Positions 42,984-51,384 of a stretch of 64,000 nt of DNA are shown here, one piece after another. Source of the DNA: Planotetraspora kaengkrachanensis (lineage in GTDB: Bacteria > Actinomycetota > Actinomycetes > Streptosporangiales > Streptosporangiaceae); NCBI RefSeq assembly GCF_016862895.1, contig NZ_BONV01000019.1, positions 148,987 to 212,986 on the forward strand. Reading direction: 5' to 3'. How positions within the stretch are numbered: position 1 is the first letter of the stretch; each line of letters opens with the position of its first letter. The notes beneath the pieces were generated by a model. That model was not told the origin of the DNA and searched no databases. It was given only the letters and a program-made list of their open reading frames with translations. The position numbers and the translations under genes are program-made.

Positions 42984-42985
42984 TC

Positions 42986-43804
42986 CTACGCGAGTCGAGT
43001 GACCGCCTCCTGCAGTTCGGTGACCCAGGACGCGGGGTCACCATCGCCATAGTGGAGATACACCTCGCGAGCGATTCCCGAGCTTTGATAGCCGTTGTCT
43101 TCGATCCACCGGGCGAGTTGTTCGTACGTGCCGCTCACGTCGTCCATAGGCCCGTGATGGATGGTCGTGGCCGCCTGCTCGACGGACGGCAGGTCGACGA
43201 CGTCGAAGTCGTAGGTCCTCCCCGGCTCGAGGTTCGCCGGGGCGCCTGCGTGCGCCCGCACGCCATCGGGGACCGGCTCGTACCAGGCGACCGCCGGGCC
43301 CGTGATGGTGAGTCCGGCGTCGTCCAGCCGTTCGACCAGGTCCGCGTACAGGTGCTGGATCACCGGGCCGATCTTGTCGGACTCGTAGCTCTCCGCCGTG
43401 GCGCTCAGCTCGGCGAGGCGAACCCCGGAAACACTCTTGATCACGACATCCGCGGGCATGGCGCCCTCCGTTTCGATCATTCGGAGCCTCGCCTCGACCC
43501 TCGCCAGCCGTGCGATGTCGTCGGCCACCTGAGCCTCCAGCTCCGCGTGGCGCAGCCGCAACATGCCGCGCAGCTCGGCGGGACCGACCTTCTCCTCGAG
43601 GATCGGGCCCACCTCATGGAGGCTGAGGCCGAGGTCCTTGAGCGCGAGCAACCGGTTGAGGCGGGACAGCTGCCCCGCCTCGTAGTAGCGGTAGCCGCTG
43701 GCCTGGTCGACCCGTGCGGGCCGGAGCAGTCCGAGTGCGTCGTAGTGCCGCAGCATGCGCACGGACACGCGGCCGAGCCGGGCGAAGTCTCCGATACTGA
43801 ACAT
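42986..43804 (-). CDS. MerR-family regulator with GyrI-like effector domain
   Basis: 272 aa, ATG 43804. The N-terminal MerR DNA-binding domain is FSIGDFARLGRVSVRMLRHYDALGLLRPARVDQASGYRYYEAGQLSRL, followed by a long coiled helix. From about residue 120 a GyrI/SOUL-like ligand domain is seen (VVIKSVSGVRLAELSA ... YDFDVVDLPSVEQAATTIHHGPMDDVSGTYEQLARWIEDNGY). This is the BltR/BmrR layout that senses hydrophobic drugs. It starts 20 bp after the glycosyltransferase stop, so the two are likely co-transcribed. Confidence 0.88.
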   Translation of the reverse strand: MFSIGDFARLGRVSVRMLRHYDALGLLRPARVDQASGYRYYEAGQLSRLNRLLALKDLGLSLHEVGPILEEKVGPAELRGMLRLRHAELEAQVADDIARLARVEARLRMIETEGAMPADVVIKSVSGVRLAELSATAESYESDKIGPVIQHLYADLVERLDDAGLTITGPAVAWYEPVPDGVRAHAGAPANLEPGRTYDFDVVDLPSVEQAATTIHHGPMDDVSGTYEQLARWIEDNGYQSSGIAREVYLHYGDGDPASWVTELQEAVTRLA

Positions 43805-43824
43805 GGTGCCTCCGGTCTACGGCC

Positions 43825-45147
43825 TCACACCGTGTCAGGGTCAACCGAGCGGTCCGCCGGGCGCCACACCCCCTCGGGACAGACCCACGGCGCGCCGCCG
43901 TCCGCGGCCGACCGCAGATCGACGGCCTCCAGGAACAGCCGCGCCCGCTCCGCGGCGGGCAGCCCGACATGGTCACGTGGTCCGGCGGCGCGAGGGTCCT
44001 CGCGTTCGAGAGTTCGCAGTATTCCGTCGCCGAACCCACGCGGCTCATGGAACCCCGCCTGCCGTTCCTCGAAGACCTCGGGGGTCTCGCCGCGCAGGGC
44101 GTCGTCTCTCGCGACGACGGGAAGTCCCGCGAGAGACGCCTCCCACGCCGCGATCCCCTGGGTCTCCGTCAGTGAGGCGGTCGCGAAAACGTCCACCCTG
44201 CGGTAGAGGTCCAGCAGGGCCCCGCGGTGCACACCCCCTGTGACGACCAGGTTGGGGCCGAAGCGTGCCCGCGCCGCGTCCAGCCGTAGTCCCGTGGCGC
44301 GATCCTTGCAGGGGCCGACGAGGATCAGCGTCGCGTCGCCGCGCCGGGTCAGCACGTGACCGAACGCGTCCATCAGGAAGTCGATCCCCTTCTCCCTGCT
44401 CATGCGTCCGACGTAGACGATGCGCGAGCCGCGCGGGCGGCCCTCGACGGACTCGCGGACGTCGTCCGGCAGCGTCTCCCCGCCGATCTCGGACGCCTCG
44501 ACGCCCGTCGGCAGGACGAACACCGGGGCCTCGATGTTCAACAGGTCGGTGTACTGGGCCGTCTTCTCCGACGGGACGATCAGGAGGTCGGCGGTCCCGG
44601 CCCCCCGGGTGAGGATCTTCCTGAACGCGTGCGGCTCCCGTCTTGCGACCGCGGAGAGGATCTCCCGCCGCGAGGGGCGGCCGTGGCCGTCGTCCACGCT
44701 GAGAGCTGCGGGGAGCGCGAACAGCCACCCCAGGGGGTACTTCTCGACGTAGGCCTCGAAGTCGGTGTGCCAGGAAAGGGCGACAGGGGTCCGGGTCCGG
44801 TCGGCGGCGCGCAGCGCCGCGACTCCCAGGGGGCCGATGGTCTGAACCGAGATCACATCAGGCTCGAACTCCCGGATCCGCCGGGCGATCCACGCCGCCG
44901 ACGCCAGGGACAGCGGGTAGCCGTCCACCGGCGTCCTGATCGAGCGCACATCCCATCGGACGGCACCGAGCGCGTCCGTTCCACCCCCGCGGCGCCGGCC
45001 CGGGGCGATGACCGCGACGGCGCACTTCTGCTCGACGAGACCGCGGATCATCGAGCCGGTCGAGGAGGCTATCCCGTCGACGCGGGGGGCGGCGGAGTCC
45101 GTCACCACGAGCACGCGGCGCCTGGACGGGTCATCGACGTCGGTCAT
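43825..45147 (-). CDS. GT4-family glycosyltransferase
   Basis: 440 aa, ATG 45147. A GT-B fold is indicated by RRVLVVTDSAAPRVDGIASSTGSMIRGL at the start, PVALSWHTDFEAYV in the acceptor domain, SRIVYVGRMSREKGIDFLMDAF at the donor-domain start, and the E-x7-E-type segment SLTETQGIAAWEASLAGLPVVARD. Relatives transfer mannose or glucose to phosphatidylinositol or other lipids. The exact acceptor is not predictable. It has no membrane helices and acts at the cytoplasmic face. Confidence 0.85.
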   Translation of the reverse strand: MTDVDDPSRRRVLVVTDSAAPRVDGIASSTGSMIRGLVEQKCAVAVIAPGRRRGGGTDALGAVRWDVRSIRTPVDGYPLSLASAAWIARRIREFEPDVISVQTIGPLGVAALRAADRTRTPVALSWHTDFEAYVEKYPLGWLFALPAALSVDDGHGRPSRREILSAVARREPHAFRKILTRGAGTADLLIVPSEKTAQYTDLLNIEAPVFVLPTGVEASEIGGETLPDDVRESVEGRPRGSRIVYVGRMSREKGIDFLMDAFGHVLTRRGDATLILVGPCKDRATGLRLDAARARFGPNLVVTGGVHRGALLDLYRRVDVFATASLTETQGIAAWEASLAGLPVVARDDALRGETPEVFEERQAGFHEPRGFGDGILRTLEREDPRAAGPRDHVGLPAAERARLFLEAVDLRSAADGGAPWVCPEGVWRPADRSVDPDTV

Positions 45148-45271
45148 GGCGACTGCATCCCTCGATCCGGGGGCGGATGTCGTCAGATCAAACGATCAAC
45201 TCCCTCGGATCGTAACCGTTCGCCCGCCGTCGCGAAGGGGTCGCGGACAGACGAGGGACGAGTCAGACGAG

Positions 45272-46027
45272 TCAGACGAGTCCGACGAACATCGTGGTGT
45301 GCAGGATCTCCACATGCCGCCTGGCGACGTCGACGGCGGCGCGGGGATCCCTCGCGGACAGGGACTCGACGAGCTCCCGGTGTTCGCCGTTGGACTCGCG
45401 CAGGTACTCGACGGGGTAGGGCAGGTAGAACTGGTACAGGTCCTGCAGGACCTTCTGATACTCCGGTACGGCTCCCGCCAGCCCGGTGGCCTCGGCGACC
45501 AGGACATGGAACCGCTCGTCGAGCGCGTGGAAGTCCGCCCAGTCCTTGACCGCGTCCATCTGGCCGACCACGTCCGTCAGCGCGGCGATGTGGCCGGCGT
45601 CGGCACGCAGGGTGGCGAGGTGCGCGACTCCGCACTCCAGGAGCACGCGATGGTCGATCAGACGGTGGACCTCCGCGGCCGACTCCTGGTAGGCGGCGAT
45701 CTCCGACACGACGCCCGTCGCGGGCGCCGACTCCACCAGGGTGCCCCCGGTCCTGCCGCGCACCCGGCGCAGGACCCCGTCGGCGCACAACGAGACCAGG
45801 GCGCGGCGGACCGTGATCTCGCCGACGTCCAGGGCGGCGGCGATGTCGGCGGCCGGCGGAAGCCGTTCGCCCGGCTTGAGCAGGCCGAGATCGACGGCGA
45901 GGCCGATGCGCGCGCGAACCGTGTCCAGAGCCGACAGCCGGCGGATTCCCGCGAGCGCCGGGGCGGCGAGGTCGACGGGCTCACCGGGCATGGGGGAGCC
46001 GGCGCGCTCACTGGACGCGGGGGACAT
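45272..46027 (-). CDS. FadR/GntR-family transcriptional regulator
   Basis: 251 aa from ATG 46027; an upstream in-frame start at 46102 would overlap the operator. The winged helix is LSALDTVRARIGLAVDLGLLKPGERLPPAADIAAALDVGEITVRRALVSLCADGVLRRVRGRTGGTLVE. The FCD ligand domain follows, with YQESAAEVHRLIDHRVLLECGVAHLA and later ALDERFHVLVAEATG. It is divergent from the amidohydrolase/permease operon and most likely represses it until a nitrogen or carbon substrate appears. Its last codons run into a 9-bp triplicate tandem repeat (about 45255-45290). Confidence 0.87.
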   Translation of the reverse strand: MSPASSERAGSPMPGEPVDLAAPALAGIRRLSALDTVRARIGLAVDLGLLKPGERLPPAADIAAALDVGEITVRRALVSLCADGVLRRVRGRTGGTLVESAPATGVVSEIAAYQESAAEVHRLIDHRVLLECGVAHLATLRADAGHIAALTDVVGQMDAVKDWADFHALDERFHVLVAEATGLAGAVPEYQKVLQDLYQFYLPYPVEYLRESNGEHRELVESLSARDPRAAVDVARRHVEILHTTMFVGLV

Positions 46028-46059
46028 GCGATCACGGTAGCTCACCGGCCAGAATCCGG

Positions 46060-46112
46060 AAAATGAATCATCTTGAGCACTATTGCGAAAACTGCTCAAC
46101 ATGACTTATTTT
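46060..46112. promoter_or_regulatory. Large dyad operator between the FadR gene and its target operon
   Basis: 20-bp arms 46060-46079 and 46093-46112 with 17 of 20 positions complementary, including the perfect inner TTGAGCA / TGCTCAA. The sequence is AT-rich against a GC-rich background and ends 8 bp before the amidohydrolase ATG. It is the probable binding site of the divergent FadR-type regulator. Confidence 0.6.
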
Positions 46113-46119
46113 CGCCGTC

Positions 46120-46986
46120 ATGTCCCGTGTGCTCCCCCTGGCGCTCGTGCAGGACCCGCCCGCCGCAGACCTCGACGACTTCGCCGAGGCCGTTCACGCG
46201 AGCGTCGCGAGCCTTCCGCAGACACGCCTGATCGCCTACCCGGAGCTGCACCTTTGCGGCACGGACGGCACACCGGAGGAGCGGGACGCCCAGCTCACCG
46301 CGATGGCCGAGCCGCTGGACGGGCCACGTGGACGCAGGCTCGCCGAGCTCGCGGGAGACCTGGGGGTCTGGCTGCTGCCCGGGACGGTCGTCGAACGCGG
46401 TCAGGGCGGAGCGATCCACAACACCGCCCTCGCCTACTCTCCGGAGGGACGGCTCGTCGCCTCCTACCGGAAGATGTTCCCGTGGCGGCCCTACGAGCCC
46501 TACCAGCCCGGTGACCGCTTCGTGGTCTTCGACGTCCCCGACGTCGGCCGCCTCGGCTTCGCCATCTGCTACGACGCCTGGTTCCCCGAGGCCGCGCGGC
46601 ATCTCGCGTGGCTGGGCGCGGAAGTGATCGTCAACCCGGTCAAGACGACCACCTGCGACCGGGCGCAGGAACTCGTGCTCGCCCGCGCCAACGCCATCGT
46701 CAACCAGGTCTTCGTCCTCAGCGTCAACGCCGCCGGACCGGAGGGCGTGGGGGAGAGCGTGATCGTCGACCCGGAGGGCAGGGTCCGCGCGGCCGTCGGC
46801 CACGCCGGCGCCGTCGTGCTCACCGACGCGATCGACCTCGACGACGTCACCCGCGTCCGGCGGTACGGCACGGCCGGCCTCAACCGGATGTGGTCGCAGT
46901 TCCTCCCGGGCGACGCACCCATCGACCTCCCGCTCTATGAAGGCCGCCTGCACCCGGACCGCTGGCGGCCTCGGACCCCCCGATAG
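46120..46986 (+). CDS. Carbon-nitrogen hydrolase (nitrilase superfamily)
   Basis: 288 aa. The catalytic triad of the superfamily is evident: Glu in LIAYPELHLCG, Lys in ASYRKMFPWRPYEPY and Cys in GFAICYDAWFPEAARHLAWLGAEVIVNP. C-terminal strands QVFVLSVNAAGPEGVGESVIVDPEGRV match. It hydrolyses an amide or nitrile in the cytoplasm. The permease 12 bp downstream and the divergent FadR regulator suggest import and deamidation of an amino-acid-like compound. Confidence 0.88.
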   Translation: MSRVLPLALVQDPPAADLDDFAEAVHASVASLPQTRLIAYPELHLCGTDGTPEERDAQLTAMAEPLDGPRGRRLAELAGDLGVWLLPGTVVERGQGGAIHNTALAYSPEGRLVASYRKMFPWRPYEPYQPGDRFVVFDVPDVGRLGFAICYDAWFPEAARHLAWLGAEVIVNPVKTTTCDRAQELVLARANAIVNQVFVLSVNAAGPEGVGESVIVDPEGRVRAAVGHAGAVVLTDAIDLDDVTRVRRYGTAGLNRMWSQFLPGDAPIDLPLYEGRLHPDRWRPRTPR

Positions 46987-46998
46987 AAAGACCGGCAC

Positions 46999-48363
46999 AT
47001 GTCCCAGCCACCCACCCTCACGAGGTCGCTCGGCCTCAGTTCCGTCGTGTTGTTCGGCCTGGCGTACATGACGCCGCTGATCGTCTTGGGCATCTTCGGC
47101 ATCGTCGCGGAGACCACCGGCGGCGCCACCCCTTCGGCGTACCTGATCGCGCTGGTCGCGATGCTCTTCACCGCCCACAGCTACGGGCGGATGGCGGCGG
47201 CCTACCCGGTCGCGGGATCCGCCTACACCTACGTGCGCGGCGCCATCGACTCGCGCGCCGGGTTCATGGTGGGCTGGGCGGTCCTGCTCGACTACTTCTT
47301 CCTGCCGATGGTCATCTGGCTGATCGGCGGCGCGTACCTGTCGGCGCAGTTCCCCGCTGTCCCCTTCGCCGTGTGGATCCTCGGCTTCATCGTGCTGACG
47401 ACGGTGCTGAACCTGGTGGGCGTCAAGGTCGCGGACAAGGCGAACGGCCTGCTGATGACCTTCCAGATCCTGGTCATCGTCTTCTTCCTCGTCCTGGCGG
47501 TCGGCCACCTCGTGGGCGGACCGGGCGCCGGCAGCCTGTTCAGCATCACCCCGTTCTCCGGGACCACGGCCACGTTCTCCGGCATCACGGGCGGGGCCGC
47601 CATCGCGGCCTACTCGTTCCTGGGCTTCGACGCGGTGACCACCCTGACCGAGGAGACCAGGGACCCGCGCAGGACCATCCCGCGCGCCATCCTGCTCGTC
47701 GCGCTCATCGGGGGCGGGATCTTCGTGGTCGTCGCGTACGTCGCGCAGCTCCTGCACCCGGGCGGCGCGTTCGCCGACTCGTCGTCGGCCGCGTTCGACC
47801 TCGCCAAGCTCATCGGCGGCAGCCTGTTCGGCTCGGTCTTCCTGGCCGGGCTCGTGGTCGCCCAGTTCGCGTCAGGACTGGCCGCGCAGGCCGGCACCGC
47901 CCGCCTGCTGTACGCCATGGGACGGGACGCGGTCCTCCCGCACAAGCTGTTCGGCTACGTCCACCCCCGCTTCCGCACTCCCGCGTTCAGCATCCTGCTC
48001 ACCGGCGCGGTCGGCCTCATCGCCCTGACGCTCGACGTGGCCACATCGACCTCGTTCATCAATTTCGGCGCCTTCGTCGCCTTCACCTGCGTGAACCTCA
48101 GCGTGATCGCCTACTGGCTGCGGGAGCGGAGGGCGGGGCGCGCGCTCGGCGTCACGGGGCACGTGGTCGTCCCGGTGATCGGGGCCGCGGTCTGCGTCTG
48201 GCTGCTGACCAACCTGGACTCCAAGGCCATCACACTCGGTCTCGCCTGGCTCGCGATCGGCGTGGTCTATCTGGCGGTCCTGACCGGAGGCTTCCGCCGT
48301 CCGACGCCGGAGATGCGGTTCGGTGAGGCCGAGCCGGACCAGGCGTCCGCCGGCACCAGCTGA
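46999..48363 (+). CDS. APC-family amino acid permease
   Basis: 454 aa with about twelve hydrophobic helices. Family motifs include GLSSVVLFGLAYMTPLIVLGIFGI at the first helix, AGSAYTYVRGAIDSRAGFMVGWAVLLDYFFLPM, and YSFLGFDAVTTLTEETRDPRRTIPRAI, the conserved loop of amino acid/polyamine/organocation transporters. It likely imports the substrate of the upstream amidohydrolase. It belongs to the operon controlled by the FadR-type repressor. Confidence 0.88.
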   Translation: MSQPPTLTRSLGLSSVVLFGLAYMTPLIVLGIFGIVAETTGGATPSAYLIALVAMLFTAHSYGRMAAAYPVAGSAYTYVRGAIDSRAGFMVGWAVLLDYFFLPMVIWLIGGAYLSAQFPAVPFAVWILGFIVLTTVLNLVGVKVADKANGLLMTFQILVIVFFLVLAVGHLVGGPGAGSLFSITPFSGTTATFSGITGGAAIAAYSFLGFDAVTTLTEETRDPRRTIPRAILLVALIGGGIFVVVAYVAQLLHPGGAFADSSSAAFDLAKLIGGSLFGSVFLAGLVVAQFASGLAAQAGTARLLYAMGRDAVLPHKLFGYVHPRFRTPAFSILLTGAVGLIALTLDVATSTSFINFGAFVAFTCVNLSVIAYWLRERRAGRALGVTGHVVVPVIGAAVCVWLLTNLDSKAITLGLAWLAIGVVYLAVLTGGFRRPTPEMRFGEAEPDQASAGTS

Positions 48364-48455
48364 CCGCATCGGGACTTTCCCCGTCGAACCCGGGGCTTCG
48401 GTGGCATTCTGACCGGAGCCCCGGAGATCCTCCGGGCCTGAGCCGGGAGGTCGCG

Positions 48456-48947
48456 ATGCTGGAACCCACGGTCGTCGCCCGTGCCGATCAGCCGTACGTG
48501 GCGATCAGAGGCCGGGTCTCCATGGACACCATCAGTGAGATCGCCGACCGCTTCCCCGAGATCTTCGGCTGGCTGTACTCCCGCGGCATCGCGCCCGCTG
48601 GAGCGCCCTTCTTCCGGTTCAACGTCATCGACATGGCCGAGAGCCTGGAGATGGAGGCGGGCGTGCCCGTGACGGACGCCGTCCCAGGTGAAGGGGCGAT
48701 CATTTCGGGCGTACTGCCCGCGGGGCGCTACGTCAGCGTGACCCACGTCGGCCACCCCGACGACCTGATGGACCTCACCGCCGAGGTGCTGAGGTGGGCC
48801 GCCGAGCGCGACCTGCGATGGGACATGACGCCGACCCCCGAGGGTGAGCGGTGGGGATGCCGGCTCGAGCTGTACAAGACCGATCCCGCGGTGGAGCCCG
48901 ACATGGGCAAGTGGGAGACCGAGCTGGCCTTCCGGCTGGACGACTGA
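48456..48947 (+). CDS. GyrI-like / effector-binding domain protein
   Basis: 163 aa from ATG 48456, eight bases after GGGAGG. The protein is a stand-alone GyrI-like fold: EPTVVARADQPYVAIRGRVSMDTISEIADRFPEIFGWLYSRGI, FFRFNVIDMAESLEMEAGVPV, LPAGRYVSVTHVGHPDDLMDLTAEVLRWAAERDL and the final GCRLELYKTDPAVEPDMGKWETELAFRL. Such single-domain proteins bind hydrophobic cations or drugs. No DNA-binding domain is attached. Confidence 0.8.
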   Translation: MLEPTVVARADQPYVAIRGRVSMDTISEIADRFPEIFGWLYSRGIAPAGAPFFRFNVIDMAESLEMEAGVPVTDAVPGEGAIISGVLPAGRYVSVTHVGHPDDLMDLTAEVLRWAAERDLRWDMTPTPEGERWGCRLELYKTDPAVEPDMGKWETELAFRLDD

Positions 48948-49128
48948 CCGTCTCCCGCTGCGCGGAGTGAATCGCCTCCGCCGGACTCGCCCAGGCGCCG
49001 GCCCGAGCCACACGGGCTCCCGGCGCTGAGATTCCGCGGGCCGGCGAGAAATGATGGGCCCCTTCCGTACATAAGGAGAGCGTCCGCATATCTCGCCTAC
49101 GTAGGGAAATCAGTCATGGGAACCGCTT

Positions 49129-49677
49129 ATGGATGACGAGCGGCCGGCCAGATTCGAAGTCGTCTACAAGCGGGCGTACGGCCAGATCACGGCTTACGCC
49201 GCGCGCCGCTGCGATTCGCCGCAGGACGCGGCGGACCTGGTGGCGGAGACCTTCGCCATCGCCTGGCGGCGTGTGGACGAGCTGCCGCCGGGAGAAGAGG
49301 CCACGCTCTGGTTGTACGGCGTCGCTCGCAACGTGCTGGCCAACCATCGGCGCGGCGAGGTGCGCCGCCAGGCGCGCAGTGTCGAGCTCGACGCCGAGAT
49401 GGCCGACCTCTACGGGGACTCCCCGGACAGCGGGGTAGAGCTGGAGGCGATCGCCCAGGTGTTCCGCACCCTGCCCGACGACGACCGTGAGCTGCTGTCA
49501 CTGGTCGCGTGGGAGGGCCTGGACCGTCAGGAGATCGCCACGGCGCTCGGACTGTCACGCAACGCCGTACGCATCAGGCTCCACCGTGCCCGGAGGCGCT
49601 TCTCACGCGCGCTCGACGAGGCGGGCGTCCGGGTCACCTCCCAGAGCCGGCTCATCCCGGCGGAGAGGACGCTGTGA
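49129..49677 (+). CDS. ECF-type RNA polymerase sigma factor (module 3)
   Basis: 182 aa, ATG 49129. Region 2 is FEVVYKRAYGQITAYAARRCDSPQDAADLVAETFAIAWRRVDELPPGEEATLWLYGVARNVLANHRRG. Region 4 is LVAWEGLDRQEIATALGLSRNAVRIRLHRARRRFSRAL. The stop overlaps the GTG of the next gene by four bases. Its partner differs from the CU044_5270 type of the other three modules. Confidence 0.88.
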   Translation: MDDERPARFEVVYKRAYGQITAYAARRCDSPQDAADLVAETFAIAWRRVDELPPGEEATLWLYGVARNVLANHRRGEVRRQARSVELDAEMADLYGDSPDSGVELEAIAQVFRTLPDDDRELLSLVAWEGLDRQEIATALGLSRNAVRIRLHRARRRFSRALDEAGVRVTSQSRLIPAERTL

Positions 49678-50597
49678 AGCACATCGACGAGATCGAAGTC
49701 TTGATGAGATCCCTTCCCCGGGTTCGACCTGGAAGGCCGGGAGGCAGTCCGTCCGACGCGGGGGCGCGGACGTTGCTGGCCTCGATCCTGGAAGAGGAGC
49801 CCGGCACGACCGTCATGGAGCCGCGACGCCGGCACGGCTTCCGGCGCCTGGCTCTGAGCCTGGCCGCCACCGTCGTGCTCGTCACGAGCGTCGTCGTCGG
49901 TCCGAGCCTGCTGCAGGGGGGTGGGGCCGCGAGCTCCTACGCCAGCTCGGAGATCGAGATCCAGCGGGAGGGGGACCAGTACGTCGCCCGGATCAAGGAT
50001 CCCTACGCCGACGCTGAGAAGTACAGCAAGGCGTTCGAGGCGGTCGGCCTGGATGTGGACCTGCTCATCGTCCCCGTCTCCCCGAGCCGGGTGGGCATGG
50101 TGGTGGAGGGGAGCCTGGGCGAGGAGAGACCCGGGATCGCGAGGACGTTCACCTCGGCGATGGTGGGCCGGGACGAGGAGATGTGCAAGGCGGGACAGAA
50201 GGGCTGCTATCTGCTGCTCCGGCTGCCGGCAGACCTGACGGGGAAGTCCTGGTTCAAACTGGGACGCCAGGCCAGGCCCGGTGAGACCTACGACAGCCCG
50301 GGGCGGGCCACAGGCGCGGGCGAGGACCTCGCCGGAGCCAAGGTGCACGGACGTCCGGTCGGCCAGGTCATGGGCGAGGTGCGTAAGCGGGGTCTGACGG
50401 CCGGGTTCGAACTCGTGGAACCTTTCGGGCCGGACAAGGGCTACGCGCTGGATCCCCTGACGGCCGACCAGGTGGGAGACGACTGGACCGTATGGGACGC
50501 CGAGTCGGTCAGGGCGGGGGCGGTGCGGTTGCTCGTCACCCGCGAGCATCTGACCTACAACCCGATCTACGGCATGGACTTCCAACCGGAATCCTGA
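49674..50597 (+). CDS. Membrane-anchored partner of the module 3 sigma factor
   Basis: 307 aa from GTG 49674, coupled to the sigma stop. The N-terminal cytoplasmic segment (KHIDEIEVLMRSLPRVRPGRPGG) is followed by one transmembrane helix (LALSLAATVVLVTSVVVGPSLL). The extracytoplasmic part of about 210 residues contains EIEIQREGDQYVARIKDPYADAEKYSKAFEAVGLDVDLLIVPVSPSRVG. No zinc-binding anti-sigma motif is seen. An anti-sigma or sensor role is inferred from operon position and topology only. Confidence 0.7.
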   Translation: MKHIDEIEVLMRSLPRVRPGRPGGSPSDAGARTLLASILEEEPGTTVMEPRRRHGFRRLALSLAATVVLVTSVVVGPSLLQGGGAASSYASSEIEIQREGDQYVARIKDPYADAEKYSKAFEAVGLDVDLLIVPVSPSRVGMVVEGSLGEERPGIARTFTSAMVGRDEEMCKAGQKGCYLLLRLPADLTGKSWFKLGRQARPGETYDSPGRATGAGEDLAGAKVHGRPVGQVMGEVRKRGLTAGFELVEPFGPDKGYALDPLTADQVGDDWTVWDAESVRAGAVRLLVTREHLTYNPIYGMDFQPES

Positions 50598-50620
50598 CGC
50601 CGGCCGCCCCGCACCTCGCT

Positions 50621-50651
50621 GTGTCCCGGAGAGCAGACCGGCACGGGACAC
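50621..50651. terminator. Hairpin after module 3
   Basis: 8-bp perfect arms 50621-50628 and 50644-50651 with a 15-nt loop, in the short gap between convergent genes. Confidence 0.55.
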
Positions 50652-50699
50652 GGCGAGGTTCCGGCTCGTCAGTCGCGTCGGGCCGATGGGGACGGCCCT

Positions 50700-51146
50700 T
50701 CACGACGCGGTGGAGCCGGCGAACCACGCCACCCATCGGCGTTGCCAGGGCGTCTCGACCGCCCTGTGGTGGTAGTTCGCCCGAACCCAGCCGACGGCCT
50801 CGCCGGGCGGCAGGCCCGTACGGGTGACCAGGCAGGCGATGGCGGTGCCGGTTCTGCCGACGCCCCCGTTGCAGGCGACCTCGACGCCGAGGCCCGATCG
50901 TGCGCGGTCGTGCAGCAGGACGATGGAGCGGGCTGCGGCGTCACGGTCGAGGGGGAGCAGGAAGTCCGGCCAGGAGACCCATTCATGCGGCCAGGTCAGG
51001 GACGCGTCGTGGCGGCGCCGGAGAACCGCGGCGCCGAGGTAGAGGCCGAAGTCGGGCACCGGGCCCTCGGGCAGGCGATCGCGCAGCCCGCGACCGCGGA
51101 TCCGGACCCCGTCGGGGAGCTGGATCGAGCCTGAGAGCGATGCCAT
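50700..51146 (-). CDS. Small tyrosine/dual-specificity phosphatase-like protein
   Basis: 148 aa, ATG 51146. The phosphatase P-loop C-x5-R is VEVACNGGVGRTGTAIACLV, and a candidate general-acid region lies in HEWVSWPDFLLPLD. The conserved C-terminal helix GEAVGWVRANYHHRAVETPWQRRWVAWF follows. It probably dephosphorylates phosphotyrosine or another small phosphomonoester in the cytoplasm. The gene stands alone between the sigma modules. The 51147-51344 interval beyond its start holds nothing recognisable. Confidence 0.82.
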   Translation of the reverse strand: MASLSGSIQLPDGVRIRGRGLRDRLPEGPVPDFGLYLGAAVLRRRHDASLTWPHEWVSWPDFLLPLDRDAAARSIVLLHDRARSGLGVEVACNGGVGRTGTAIACLVTRTGLPPGEAVGWVRANYHHRAVETPWQRRWVAWFAGSTAS

Positions 51147-51344
51147 GCGTATGCAGCTCCTACGGGCGTTCTCGAGGTTCGGCCGTCACCGGCGCCTGTG
51201 CCGGTTCGGGCGCGTTCCTACGATGCCCCCCATGATCGCGGGATCGACACGGCAAGTATTCCGGTCGTCTCGGTGTACGTCCACGCGTGGAAACCGTCGG
51301 CGCCCGGGACGGATCCGCCGTCCGGCGGGCACGACGCGGGCTGG

Positions 51345-51379
51345 ACCGGCGAGGTGCGCCACCGTCGCACCTCGCCGGT
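51345..51379 (-). terminator. Terminator of the module 4 partner gene
   Basis: Perfect 14-bp arms 51345-51358 and 51366-51379 with a 7-nt loop, 5 bp past the stop at 51385. Confidence 0.8.
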
Positions 51380-51384
51380 CGTTT

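Noticed and set aside
45255..45290. Triplicate 9-bp tandem repeat at the 3' end of the FadR gene
   Set aside because: It includes the last codons and the stop; it looks like simple slippage with no structural or regulatory context.
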